This document shows, piece by piece, positions 8,177-17,071 of a stretch of DNA of 56,309 bases. The position numbers were made by a program, and so were the translations under genes. Position 1 is the first letter of the stretch; every line of letters begins with the position of its first letter. The stretch comes from a virus. The stretch is from IMG/VR virus record IMGVR_UViG_3300020465_000022, positions 1 through 56,309 of that record; one strand, given 5' to 3'. Under the pieces are notes generated by a model. It saw only the letters and a list, made by a program, of their open reading frames with translations, was not told the origin of the DNA and did no database searches.

Positions 8177-8605
8177 TTATCTATCTTGCAACGACTCACG
8201 TAATAATTTTGAACCACCTATACGAACGTTGATGATTCCGTTGTAGTAATCGTCCTTAAGAAGCACTTCCCTATCAAATTGTTCCTTTGCTTCTAAGTAA
8301 CTCATTACACCTCTAGATTCACAGAAGTGTATAATTTCCCTGGTGAATTTTTCTTCTCCGAGTTTTGCAACATCTTCTTGGAGTAGGTCAGAACTTCCCC
8401 AATATGTTTTCCAGTCGCTTTCTTTGTGTCCACGTCTTTTGTTTTTTCTTCCTTTGAGAGGTGGTTTTGTTGTTTTGAATTTTGCGAGTTTTTTCCCAAT
8501 GTACTTTTTGTCATTTGTTGTATTCGTGATGAGGTAAACAAACCCCTCAAACTCTTCGGGTATAGCATCTATCTTTTTTCCTTTATATGTCCAATCTGCA
8601 CTCAT
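8177..8605 (-). CDS. GIY-YIG endonuclease-like protein
   Basis: The 142-residue protein carries a GIY-YIG core: VYL at residues 23-25 and YIG at 35-37, inside FVYLITN...KKYIGKK. A basic insert (KGRKNKRRGHK) and YWGSS follow at ~68-72, with a candidate catalytic Glu (EAKEQ) near 105. This matches small phage GIY-YIG nucleases, often mobile homing enzymes. It overlaps the upstream 261-residue gene by 4 nt and ends just before the hairpin-rich region, a common setting for intron- or intergenic-homing nucleases. Whether it is a homing enzyme or a DNA-processing nuclease cannot be told here. Confidence 0.72.
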   Translation of the reverse strand: MSADWTYKGKKIDAIPEEFEGFVYLITNTTNDKKYIGKKLAKFKTTKPPLKGRKNKRRGHKESDWKTYWGSSDLLQEDVAKLGEEKFTREIIHFCESRGVMSYLEAKEQFDREVLLKDDYYNGIINVRIGGSKLLRESLQDR

Positions 8606-9387
8606 CTACATGTCCAACTGTGGACATATTTATAATTGTTTAAAGGAGTAATGTCCACATCTTTGTTTAATAACTCTCCTAAAGGCAAACTTCCAATTGC
8701 TAATCTTTTGTCTCCCCACTTGTAAGGCATTTTGTGTTCTATCTTTTTGTAAAAGTCTAATAACTTAAATTTAAAAACATCTTCGTGTATTTGTTGTTTG
8801 AATCTGCCTTCCCCAAAATAAAGATACATATAGTTTGCTAACAAGTTTGTAGGTATAATTTGTTCTGCAGGAATATCAACATCATTGTCTATAAACAGTT
8901 CTGTTAGATGTTTACCAACATGTGGATATCCCATATACATTACACCGTATCTTTTTTGTATTGTAAAGAGGTCATAGGCTTCGTCTAACAACGGTTCGCC
9001 TTCATCCATACACGTTATATTAATTCTTTTTTCACCTGCGGCTTTTTCCAAATCTTCTTTATGATGTATATGGATATTTAGGTCCCACAGAAGCCGTTGT
9101 GTTGAGCCTGTGTATGCACTTTCATAACGTGCAAAGTCTTCGTGTAATTTATTAAGGTCATTACTGCTTTCTATAACTTTTAATTCTACAAGTTGTTCTA
9201 CAATAGAATTTATTTTGTCATCTACATCTTGTATAGTTTCACCAAAGTTATAAAATTCAGTTCTACTTAATAAGTCATTTTCCTGTTCTTGTAATCTTTC
9301 GAAAAATCTTTTGCTGACTGCATTATTATACAGTTTATATGATATTGTAAAATCTTTGTTTTTGCCAAAGTGTAAATCTACAATCAT
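8602..9387 (-). CDS. Conserved phage protein of unknown function downstream of gp46
   Basis: The 261-residue protein shows no known motif to me. It has a charged helical first half with probable coiled coil (residues ~25-95) and a mixed second half containing RYGVMYMGYPHVGKHLTELF and aromatic-rich segments. It overlaps gp46 by 4 nt upstream and the GIY-YIG gene by 4 nt downstream, so it belongs to the gp55-gp47-gp46 operon and may work in DNA metabolism or late-gene control. Marine T4-like phages often carry a gene of this kind beside gp46. The function is not assigned. Confidence 0.6.
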   Translation of the reverse strand: MIVDLHFGKNKDFTISYKLYNNAVSKRFFERLQEQENDLLSRTEFYNFGETIQDVDDKINSIVEQLVELKVIESSNDLNKLHEDFARYESAYTGSTQRLLWDLNIHIHHKEDLEKAAGEKRINITCMDEGEPLLDEAYDLFTIQKRYGVMYMGYPHVGKHLTELFIDNDVDIPAEQIIPTNLLANYMYLYFGEGRFKQQIHEDVFKFKLLDFYKKIEHKMPYKWGDKRLAIGSLPLGELLNKDVDITPLNNYKYVHSWTCR

Positions 9388-11186
9388 GTTTTAACTTTAA
9401 ATCTATATACATCTGAATCCTCGTCTAGTATTTCGATATCATTTGAATATGATGTAAAGCCTCCTTCTTTTACTACATACAATACATTATTAACTCTGCC
9501 TTGTAGTTCTTCTTTATGTGAAATAAGGAAAACATTTTTATTTGATTCTCGACCCATTTTCTTTAGAACTGCAAGGGCATTTTCAACACCAGTTGTATCC
9601 ATGCCACTATCTACAAGTTCATCTATGCACATTAAATTCATTGGCTGGTTAAGACTTTCATATATGTCTCTAAATGCCCAACTCATGCCAAGTATTAATC
9701 TATTACGTTCACCTCTACTTAAATTATCAAAGTCTAAGTCTCTGCCATACTCTGTAATGTCTACAGACAAGTCACTATTAAATTTAACATCATGTGGTAA
9801 TCCTAACTTGTCTAAATAATGACTTAGTCTATAATTTAGGTATTGTAAATTTTGGTCAATAATTTTCTTTCTAATAAAACTGTCTTTGCTAGTTAATAGT
9901 TTGTATAAAAACTCTTGATGTTCTTTTAAGTATGTCAAATCATTAATCAAATCATAATTGATTTCTTCCATACCTGTATCTTTTAATTGTTCAACTTGTT
10001 CTGTGTACGGATTTTCTTCTTTGACTTTTTCTTCTATTTGTTCTTTTAATGTTGTTACATTATGCATGTGTTGTAATGCATCTTCCATACTGCTATAGAA
10101 TGTAATAGGAGTTTCAGGCAATTCACCAAACTCTTCTATTTGTTTTTCTAAGTCATCTACTTTTAATGTAATCTCATTCAAGTATGTTTGTTCTTTTTCT
10201 AAATCTTCTTTAAGTTCTTTTGTGTATTCTTCATGTGTATCTAAATGGGCAGTATCTTGTCCACATGCAGGACATACACCTTCATCTGCTTTTACAATGT
10301 TTGTTTCTAATGTTTTAATCTGCTTTTCACTTCTGCCACTGCTTGTTTTTAACTGACTTAATTCACTTTCCAACCCTTGTATTTTTTGATACTGTTGGTT
10401 TATGTCTGTCATTTTTCTATGGTTCTCAAGTTCCATAGTGATGTCTGTTTCTTCTAATGCATCTAAACTGGTTTGTAATTCATTAACTTTTTCTTCTTTG
10501 TTTTTGCTCCATGCCTTACCGCGAAGTTCAATTTCAGCAATATTTTTTTCTACTCTATCATTTGCACTTTTAACTGCTTTTATTCTAATCTCTTCTTCTT
10601 TAATACTATCCCTGGTGCTTTTTAAAAGTTCTTTTAGTACATCCGCCTTTTGACTAATTTCTGTTATCCCCAACAACTGTTCAATCATGTCTCGTTGGTC
10701 ATTTGTTTTCATACTTAAGAAAGGTTCTGTGTATGTGTTTAATGCAATCAAATGTTTAAACATGTTATGCGGAAAGCCAATAATTTTTTCAATCTCTTTT
10801 TGTGTTTCACGCATGTCGCCTTGTTGTTCATTATCGCCTGGTTCTACACCATCAATGAAAAACTTAAGAACGTTAGGTCGTCTACCTCTTTCAATTCTGT
10901 ATTCTGTACCATTGATTTCAAAATCAACAGTAGTCATCATTCCTTTGCCGTTTGTTTTGTTTATGAGATTGTCTTTACGAATGTTTGTAAGTGCTTCACC
11001 ATACAATGCAAAACTTAATGCATTAATTATAGTAGTCTTACCTGTACCATTTCTACTGCCATCTCCACCTAAGTCTAAATTGTGTCCTAATACAAGTGTA
11101 AGCGAATCAGTATCAAAACCAACTGCTTGGGTATTGTTACCCACACTCATAAAATTCTTTGCAGTTACATTTTTTATTTTTAACAT
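9384..11186 (-). CDS. 46: Recombination nuclease subunit gp46 (SbcC/Rad50-like)
   Basis: The 600-residue SMC-like ATPase has Walker A GSRNGTGKTT near residue 45, long coiled coils on both sides of a CPAC zinc hook in the middle, the ABC signature LSRGER, Walker B LMCIDEL, and the H-loop region LISHKEEL near the end. With gp47 it forms the Mre11/Rad50-type complex that resects DNA ends for recombination-dependent replication and host DNA breakdown. Length is close to T4 gp46 (560). The start overlaps the gp47 stop by one base (TAATG), as expected for a coupled pair. Confidence 0.95.
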   Translation of the reverse strand: MLKIKNVTAKNFMSVGNNTQAVGFDTDSLTLVLGHNLDLGGDGSRNGTGKTTIINALSFALYGEALTNIRKDNLINKTNGKGMMTTVDFEINGTEYRIERGRRPNVLKFFIDGVEPGDNEQQGDMRETQKEIEKIIGFPHNMFKHLIALNTYTEPFLSMKTNDQRDMIEQLLGITEISQKADVLKELLKSTRDSIKEEEIRIKAVKSANDRVEKNIAEIELRGKAWSKNKEEKVNELQTSLDALEETDITMELENHRKMTDINQQYQKIQGLESELSQLKTSSGRSEKQIKTLETNIVKADEGVCPACGQDTAHLDTHEEYTKELKEDLEKEQTYLNEITLKVDDLEKQIEEFGELPETPITFYSSMEDALQHMHNVTTLKEQIEEKVKEENPYTEQVEQLKDTGMEEINYDLINDLTYLKEHQEFLYKLLTSKDSFIRKKIIDQNLQYLNYRLSHYLDKLGLPHDVKFNSDLSVDITEYGRDLDFDNLSRGERNRLILGMSWAFRDIYESLNQPMNLMCIDELVDSGMDTTGVENALAVLKKMGRESNKNVFLISHKEELQGRVNNVLYVVKEGGFTSYSNDIEILDEDSDVYRFKVKT

Positions 11187-12202
11187 TATATTACAATGTT
11201 CCTATAAATTTCTATCAGTTTATCTTTTTCAACAGTAGGACTTTCTATTGTGTCCAATTGAGATATAACAATTTGGTCGACACTTTCAAATTCAATTTCA
11301 GTGCCTTCATAAATTTCTTCTTCTTCCTTAATTGGAATAAGTTGCAGTTCTCTAACATTATATTGTTCAGCAAATGTTTCTCTAATAAAGTTTGCTTCTT
11401 CATAACTAATGCCAACATCCAGTTTTATTCTAGCATGTGTACATGAGTCTAAATATTTGCCTGGATCTTCTAACAGTTGTCTCAAACCCATCATTACATA
11501 TTTGGGACATTTATCCCAATTAACATACAACGGTTCTTCGCCCCATGTTAAAAACATAGCACCTCTTTCATTATCTCCCACGTCTGCGTAATTGTGTGGG
11601 AAAGCATTACCTATATAATGTATGTTGCCTTTGTATTGTCTTTTGTGGAAGTGACCACTAAACACATATTCAGGATTTGATAAGTGTTCTGCAGTTATGC
11701 CACCATGGTCTGGCATTTCTACCATTGCATTCATTTTAAAATAAGGCAACTCGAAATGACCAAACATATATTTGCAATCTAACTTGTTAAGTTTTTTGTG
11801 TTCATCACCTACAAGCCAAGGTATAATAGCAACACCATCTTCACAGAAATGTTCATCTATCATAACAATGTTAGGTAAGTCTCTAGCAAATTCAATACTA
11901 TTAAGGTCACGTTTTTCTCTGTAATACAAATCGTGATTACCTAAAATCATATAAACCTTTTCAAAAGATTCATTTAGTAATTTTAAGTCTCGTATTGTAG
12001 AATTCATAGTTGCAATATTAATACTTGCTCTATGATGATGCCAATCACCTAAAAAGATACATGTCTCACAATCACGTGCCTTGGCTTCTGCTATAAACCA
12101 TTCCACATAATCATGACAATCTTTTAAATGTTGTCTACTATTTTGTTTTAAGCCGTAATGTATATCGGTGAAACATGCGGCTCGCTCAAAGAGGTTCGCC
12201 AT
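11186..12202 (-). CDS. 47: Recombination nuclease subunit gp47 (SbcD/Mre11-like)
   Basis: The 338-residue metallophosphoesterase carries the Mre11 motif set in order: D13-x-H15 (FTDIHYG), GDWHHH, GNHD (ILGNHDLYY), and GHFH (FSGHFHKRQ) followed by GNAFPHNYAD. These residues coordinate two Mn ions in the nuclease site. Size matches T4 gp47 (339). It lies between gp55 and gp46 with 3- and 1-nt junctions. The partner is gp46, with which it acts on DNA ends in the cytoplasm. Confidence 0.95.
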   Translation of the reverse strand: MANLFERAACFTDIHYGLKQNSRQHLKDCHDYVEWFIAEAKARDCETCIFLGDWHHHRASINIATMNSTIRDLKLLNESFEKVYMILGNHDLYYREKRDLNSIEFARDLPNIVMIDEHFCEDGVAIIPWLVGDEHKKLNKLDCKYMFGHFELPYFKMNAMVEMPDHGGITAEHLSNPEYVFSGHFHKRQYKGNIHYIGNAFPHNYADVGDNERGAMFLTWGEEPLYVNWDKCPKYVMMGLRQLLEDPGKYLDSCTHARIKLDVGISYEEANFIRETFAEQYNVRELQLIPIKEEEEIYEGTEIEFESVDQIVISQLDTIESPTVEKDKLIEIYRNIVI

Positions 12203-12205
12203 AAA

Positions 12206-13072
12206 TTATTCGCTACTTGGTGTTTCAACTTCGTTTTCTGCATTTGCACGAAGTTCACGTAATTCTTCCTCATGTTGAATCTGTCTACCGTAACTTGGCA
12301 AGTGACCTTGCTCAATTAAAATATCATCTCTAATTGTTTGATTACGTTTTTCCAAATTCAATACCCTTGTAAAACTGTTATTGACAGTTGCAGTATAATA
12401 AGCAAATGGATTATCACTTTTTGCTTCATTAAATTGTAATCCAATTTGTGCTAATTGTACTAATGCTTGTCCACGCATTTCGTCAACATAAGTGTAACCT
12501 CTCCAGTTACCTCTTTGACTATAACGTTCAACAAGTTTCATAAACATTTTACCCAACTCATTTGTAATCCTTCCGTGGTCAACTGAAAAATGTCCATTGT
12601 GTAGTCCACCTACCCAATGACTTCTAACAACTTCTCTAGGATTGATTCCATTGCTGTCTAAAATATAGTGCTTAAATGGTGGAAAGTTTACTTTTGCTTT
12701 TGTGTCTGCAACAGTTTTTGTTGTTTTCTTCCTACCTGGCTCATCTGGAATATGGTCATAAGTCATAACTCTAAATACTAACTCATCTATAGCCATTGTT
12801 TTAGGATCAACAGTAAACTCTTTCTGTTTAGGCTTTTTAGTCCAATCGCCTTTTGCAACTGCTTGTTGATATGCTAAGGTGCTTAATTTAGCCGCCTTAT
12901 TTATTTGTGCTTGTTTGATTGCGGTTTTGTTTATCTTTTTAACTGATTCCACAATAATATCCGGCTCAGAGTATCTATCATCCTGTAAGTAACAGTATGT
13001 CATTTTGCTCTGATGGATTTGTTTTAGAATATCTTTATTATTAAGATAATTAACCTTTTTAGGTTGTGTCAT
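12206..13072 (-). CDS. 55: Late-promoter sigma factor gp55 with N-terminal extension
   Basis: The C-terminal part (residues ~165-270) matches T4 gp55: an ELGKMFMKLVERYSQR helix, then RGYTYVDEMRGQALVQL and NPFAYYTATVNNSFTRVL, the sigma-region-2-like segment that binds core polymerase and reads the late -10 box. The total of 288 residues exceeds T4 gp55 (185). The extra N-terminal ~160 residues begin with NNKDILKQIHQSKMTYCY, which recalls small free-standing proteins of marine T4-like phages, so this may be a fusion (memory only). It is first in its operon behind TTGACT-N16-TATAAT, with GGAG before the ATG. It presumably drives the GATAAATA promoters in this window. Confidence 0.85.
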   Translation of the reverse strand: MTQPKKVNYLNNKDILKQIHQSKMTYCYLQDDRYSEPDIIVESVKKINKTAIKQAQINKAAKLSTLAYQQAVAKGDWTKKPKQKEFTVDPKTMAIDELVFRVMTYDHIPDEPGRKKTTKTVADTKAKVNFPPFKHYILDSNGINPREVVRSHWVGGLHNGHFSVDHGRITNELGKMFMKLVERYSQRGNWRGYTYVDEMRGQALVQLAQIGLQFNEAKSDNPFAYYTATVNNSFTRVLNLEKRNQTIRDDILIEQGHLPSYGRQIQHEEELRELRANAENEVETPSSE

Positions 13073-13110
13073 TTAATCTCCTCAAAACTATCGTTCGTTT
13101 ATATTGTTGT

Positions 13111-13138
13111 ATTATACACATATCCTGTATAAAGTCAA
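13111..13138 (-). promoter_or_regulatory. Sigma70-type early promoter of the gp55-gp47-gp46 operon
   Basis: On the minus strand TTGACT (13138-13133), a 16-bp spacer and TATAAT (13116-13111) precede gp55. It is a near copy of the promoter at 7593-7620 (shared TTGACTTTA start, same spacing, TATAATA end), defining an early promoter class. Confidence 0.8.
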
Positions 13139-13173
13139 CTGTAAAATAAAATTCTGGTAACCTTTAATAAAAA

Positions 13174-13206
13174 ATTAAAGTACGTTTTTATTTATCCAGA
13201 TAAATA
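13174..13206 (+). promoter_or_regulatory. Bipartite late promoter of the tail/baseplate operon
   Basis: The imperfect palindrome ATTAAAGTACGTTTTTAT (13174-13191) is followed by 7 nt and GATAAATA (13199-13206). The leader is 27 nt with GGAG at 13218-13221 before the ATG at 13234. Sequence and spacing match the other bipartite late promoters. Confidence 0.75.
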
Positions 13207-13233
13207 GTCTTGTAAACGGAGATTTGATTTAAA

Positions 13234-14067
13234 ATGTCAGAAGAATTTGAACAAGGAACATTAGAAGGAAGTAGTAAAGGACAACCTACAAGAGGTACAT
13301 ATGAAAGTGCTAGGGCTCAAGGTCTGACCACAGATAAAGCCGATACTCTTATAGATACCTATGGTCAGAGCGGTACTAAAACTAACAGTAATGTAAAAAG
13401 TGCTGGGCGATCCAATGGTGTTATTCCCAAGATGGACTGGAGAGCAAGGATCAGACCCAAAAAAGGTGGCGAAGATGTTGCTTATGGAATGAGCAAAGAA
13501 GATGGTGGCGATGAGTCAAACAGTATTTTAAGACCTCTAAAAGAAAGAGGCGGTATTGTTTTTCCATATACACCAAACATATTCTTACAAGCAAGTGTGG
13601 AATACAATGAAGCAACATTTCATGGAACAAACTATCCGTTTTACACATATATTAACAGCAGACCTGCAACAATACCAGTGCAAGGTCAATGGACAGCAAA
13701 CACAACTGAAGAGGCTCAATACTTATTAGCAGTATTTCATTTCTTAAGAACAGTAACAAAAGGCTTTTACGGAGATAGTGCAGTACAAAACAACAGATTT
13801 GGTACTCCTCCTCCAGTAATGATATTTGAATATTTAGGTGAATATGGCTTTAACAAAGTTCCAGTTGTTATTAGAAGTTACAACATGCAACTACCAGACG
13901 GTATAGATTACATTCCTGTAACATACAATAACAAAACAACCTTTATGCCATCTGAAACAGATATTATGATTGAGATGGCGCCTCAGTACACATACAAAAA
14001 ACTTAGAAAAAGATTTGACCTAGGTGCTTTTTCTAGTGGTAAAGATTATACAAAAGGATTTATTTAA
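13234..14067 (+). CDS. Baseplate tail-tube cap/junction protein (gp48-like)
   Basis: The 277-residue protein has a low-complexity N-terminus (~1-95) and a conserved body: IVFPYTPNIF, TNYPFYTYINSRPATIPVQG, EEAQYLLAVFHFLRTVTKGFYG, GTPPPVMIFEYLGEYGFNKVPVV and DYIPV. This pattern is familiar from marine T4-like phages, where it is annotated as gp48 (tail-tube cap); the T4 paralogue gp54 is the alternative. It is first in the virion block and shares its stop region with gp53 (1-nt overlap). It would sit at the junction of baseplate and tail tube. Confidence 0.65.
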   Translation: MSEEFEQGTLEGSSKGQPTRGTYESARAQGLTTDKADTLIDTYGQSGTKTNSNVKSAGRSNGVIPKMDWRARIRPKKGGEDVAYGMSKEDGGDESNSILRPLKERGGIVFPYTPNIFLQASVEYNEATFHGTNYPFYTYINSRPATIPVQGQWTANTTEEAQYLLAVFHFLRTVTKGFYGDSAVQNNRFGTPPPVMIFEYLGEYGFNKVPVVIRSYNMQLPDGIDYIPVTYNNKTTFMPSETDIMIEMAPQYTYKKLRKRFDLGAFSSGKDYTKGFI

Positions 14068-14366
14068 TGGCAAGTTTCCACAGCAAAGATAGTTTCTTAA
14101 GACGTGCTCCAGTGAGAGGACTGTATCTTGATATCAATGAGTTGCCACGTATTCCTAAAAGCCGAGGTGACCAATTATACGAGATAGAAAATCAATATGA
14201 AGGTAGACCTGACTTACTTGCAAATGAATTATTTGGCACAGTTAGACTTTGGTGGATATTTGCTTTAAGAAATCCGGATCTTATAATAGATCCTATAGAA
14301 GACTTCAAAGCAGGTTTATCAATATTCATACCTAGTGGCGAATCTATACAACGAATAATTGGTTAA
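14067..14366 (+). CDS. 53: Baseplate wedge protein gp53
   Basis: The 99-residue protein matches gp53 of marine T4-like phages: EGRPDLLANELFGTVRLWWIFALRNPDLI, then DPIEDFKAGLSIFIPS, a LysM-like unit. T4 gp53 is longer (196), so this is the compact form. gp53 clamps the inner baseplate wedge. It starts on the last base of the preceding stop and ends 2 nt before the next start. Confidence 0.85.
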   Translation: MASFHSKDSFLRRAPVRGLYLDINELPRIPKSRGDQLYEIENQYEGRPDLLANELFGTVRLWWIFALRNPDLIIDPIEDFKAGLSIFIPSGESIQRIIG

Positions 14367-14368
14367 AA

Positions 14369-17071
14369 ATGGCAGACGATAACGCAAAAGCAGACGACAA
14401 AAGTCAAGAGGTTCCTAAGGTAGAGGACGTTTACCTTAATCGTGTCTTCGGCAATATATTAGACGAAGCAGTCAACACTTCATACAATCTCAAACTTTAC
14501 ATGATTAAAGATAAAACTTCTGATGGCGGTGGTTATATCAATGGTGCCAAAGCGGCAAAACCAATTGAAACAGTTGTTATTGCACAGACAGGTGTAACTG
14601 GTGTGCAAATGGATGGACTTACATTAGATTTTGTTAAAGACAAACAAGGACACTTTGCCTATGCCGCCAACTTTACATTAATACAACCAGGTGCGGCAGA
14701 TTTACTAGACCAAATACAAGCCGCAAAAGTTCACTTAGGCATAGAAGCAGGAATGTATGCCAACGTTCCTATATTTTTAGAAATAAATTTCAAAGGATAC
14801 GAATCTTCATTAGATGAAGAAGATGGTGGTGGCAGACCCATAACAGTATGTGGGCCATACATTTATAAATTAGAAATTGCAAAAGTCAGTATATCAATTG
14901 ACGACAGAGGCAGTGAATATGAATTTATGTGTACTGTGGGTAACAGTAGTGCATACATAGATAATCATTTTAGAATACCTATGGATACATCCGTACAAGG
15001 TTCTACAATCACAGAAGTATGTAAAGAATTAGAAGATAACATTAATAGATTTAGAGAAGAAAATTTAACAGACAATGCTGTACAAGATGAATTTAGATTA
15101 GACATAGACCAATTGGTAGAAGCATTGGGAGACGAAACAATAGTTTATGACAAAGCAAGTAGGAAAGCCGCAGAACAAGTAAACAGGTTAATGAATGCAG
15201 AGTCATTGGGTATAACAACTAAAGAAGAATATGAAAAAGCATTAGAAGAAGACCCAGACAGTTTAGATGGTGGTGCTAGTGTAAATGCTGGATTGTTTCA
15301 AAACGATAGGATAAATTTTAAAGAAGGAACAGACATTAACAGATTCTTCACAACAATACTTGTGATGAACAAAAAGTTTTTAGAAAGTGTAAGCAGAAAA
15401 ATAAATTTTGAAGATCCAGATTTTTCTGAAGCGAACTTAGACTTAAAACAAACATACACAAAATGGTATAAAATGGAAGCCGAAATGGAATATCTGGATT
15501 ATGACACAAATAGAAACAAGTATGCTCAACGTGTTACATTTCAGGCAATGATTTACGATACTGCGAACGAAAATCAAATTGTTTCTGCTAATGAAACTGA
15601 ATTAGACAAAGAGGCGGTAAACTCCAGAATCAAAGAACTAAACGAAAAGAATTTGCTTAAAGCATATCACTATTTGTACACAGGACTAAATGACCAAATA
15701 TTAAGTGCAGACATAAAGTTTGATGCTGGACAAGTATTACTTGTTGCTCCTGGTGGCGGAGCAATGGGAGATATGTCCACAAACCCAAACAGTACCAGTC
15801 CTTCGGCAGAACAATCCGGAGATGAAAAAGCAAAACAGCAAAAAGCAGAAACAGAAGCGGCACAAAAAGATGTATCTAAAATATCTGAAGCATTAAAAAA
15901 TGATGAAGGACTTAGACAAAGACTAAAAGACAAAGGTATTGCCACAGATGAAGAACTAAAGAACATGGACACAGATGAAAAATTGCGTGGGGACTTTGCC
16001 AAAACAGCAGTATATCTTGCCAACCAAGGTAAAGACCCATTAGGATTTAAAGATGGTTTAGTTGGTAAAGATACTAAAGAGAACTCACCAACAGAGAGTG
16101 ATAGTGAAAGAAACACCGGAGGAGGTGGTAAAGTTTATCAACCAGAACCAAGTGGATTTTTGTATGCCGCTGATATACTAGATGAAGCAGGTGGCATGGA
16201 AAGTGTAATCGGAGACAACCAAGCATTATCTGAACTGAGAAAAACGGCTAACGGTCCCAACAAAGAACCTGACGCAACAGATCCTAAACCAAAAATAGAA
16301 AGCAGTAAAAGTATTACAAACGAAGGTTCAGCAACATTTGACGGATCCAGTGCAACATTGTTTGGATATATGTATAATAATGTAAACGATGCCGCTATAT
16401 TGGTAAACATGAACATAGGGCTGAAAGGAGATCCTTGGTATTTAGGTCTGCCCACAACACTTGAAGATGCAAGAAAAGGAAAGAAAGTAACTTCATCTAA
16501 AGATAAAGCGACACAGTCCAAACCTGAAGGGTTGATTTACGATTTTGATGATAACTACTTTTTGTTCACCATGCAAACTCCAAGAGTTAGAGACCCAGAT
16601 GTTGATGACGAAGATAACAACACGGGTTATATGGATAAGCAAGGAACATCTTATTTTATCAGTGGTGTATATATGATAACAAAAGTTAGTGCAGTATTTA
16701 ACGGAGGAATGTTTTCCTGTGATGTATCTTCAGTGAAACAAACATCATTAAGTCTAGCAAAATTTGATATGACAAGAGACATGAACGATACCACTGAAAA
16801 AGAAGCCAGAGATGCTGATAAAAAGGCGGCAGAGGAAGCCAAAAATACAGAAAAGGATAATAAGACACCAACAGAAGGCACCGAAGTAGCAACTGAAGAT
16901 AAAAACATACCAGAAGGAACAACTACAGAAACTGTAACAAATCCAGACGGTTCAACAACTACAACTACTACAACAAGACAACGTAATTACATTGGACGTC
17001 AAATAGGGAATAACCCAGTAAGACCTACACAAGGAGAACCAGTGGCAGGTGAACCAGAGGATGACTTCTAA
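14369..17071 (+). CDS. Large baseplate hub-associated structural protein (between gp53 and gp5)
   Basis: The 900-residue protein has a folded N-terminal ~450 residues (for example QTGVTGVQMDGLTLDFVKD and GPYIYKLEIAKVSISIDDRG) and a charged, Lys/Glu/Ala-rich helical linker at ~485-540. A second folded region at ~650-800 includes YMYNNVNDAAILVNMNIGLKGDPWYLGLP and YFISGVYMITKVSAVFNGGMFSCDVSSVKQT. The C-terminus is Thr/Glu-rich and disordered. Similar genes precede gp5 in marine T4-like phages and are found in virions. The late-folded segment resembles tail hub proteins that carry a D-protein-like surface; the gp27 role is inferred from position. It overlaps gp5 by one base. Confidence 0.6.
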   Translation: MADDNAKADDKSQEVPKVEDVYLNRVFGNILDEAVNTSYNLKLYMIKDKTSDGGGYINGAKAAKPIETVVIAQTGVTGVQMDGLTLDFVKDKQGHFAYAANFTLIQPGAADLLDQIQAAKVHLGIEAGMYANVPIFLEINFKGYESSLDEEDGGGRPITVCGPYIYKLEIAKVSISIDDRGSEYEFMCTVGNSSAYIDNHFRIPMDTSVQGSTITEVCKELEDNINRFREENLTDNAVQDEFRLDIDQLVEALGDETIVYDKASRKAAEQVNRLMNAESLGITTKEEYEKALEEDPDSLDGGASVNAGLFQNDRINFKEGTDINRFFTTILVMNKKFLESVSRKINFEDPDFSEANLDLKQTYTKWYKMEAEMEYLDYDTNRNKYAQRVTFQAMIYDTANENQIVSANETELDKEAVNSRIKELNEKNLLKAYHYLYTGLNDQILSADIKFDAGQVLLVAPGGGAMGDMSTNPNSTSPSAEQSGDEKAKQQKAETEAAQKDVSKISEALKNDEGLRQRLKDKGIATDEELKNMDTDEKLRGDFAKTAVYLANQGKDPLGFKDGLVGKDTKENSPTESDSERNTGGGGKVYQPEPSGFLYAADILDEAGGMESVIGDNQALSELRKTANGPNKEPDATDPKPKIESSKSITNEGSATFDGSSATLFGYMYNNVNDAAILVNMNIGLKGDPWYLGLPTTLEDARKGKKVTSSKDKATQSKPEGLIYDFDDNYFLFTMQTPRVRDPDVDDEDNNTGYMDKQGTSYFISGVYMITKVSAVFNGGMFSCDVSSVKQTSLSLAKFDMTRDMNDTTEKEARDADKKAAEEAKNTEKDNKTPTEGTEVATEDKNIPEGTTTETVTNPDGSTTTTTTTRQRNYIGRQIGNNPVRPTQGEPVAGEPEDDF

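Noticed and set aside
8028-8246. Plus-strand open frame in the hairpin region
   Set aside because: It overlaps the GIY-YIG gene on the opposite strand, has no ribosome site and no protein-like pattern.
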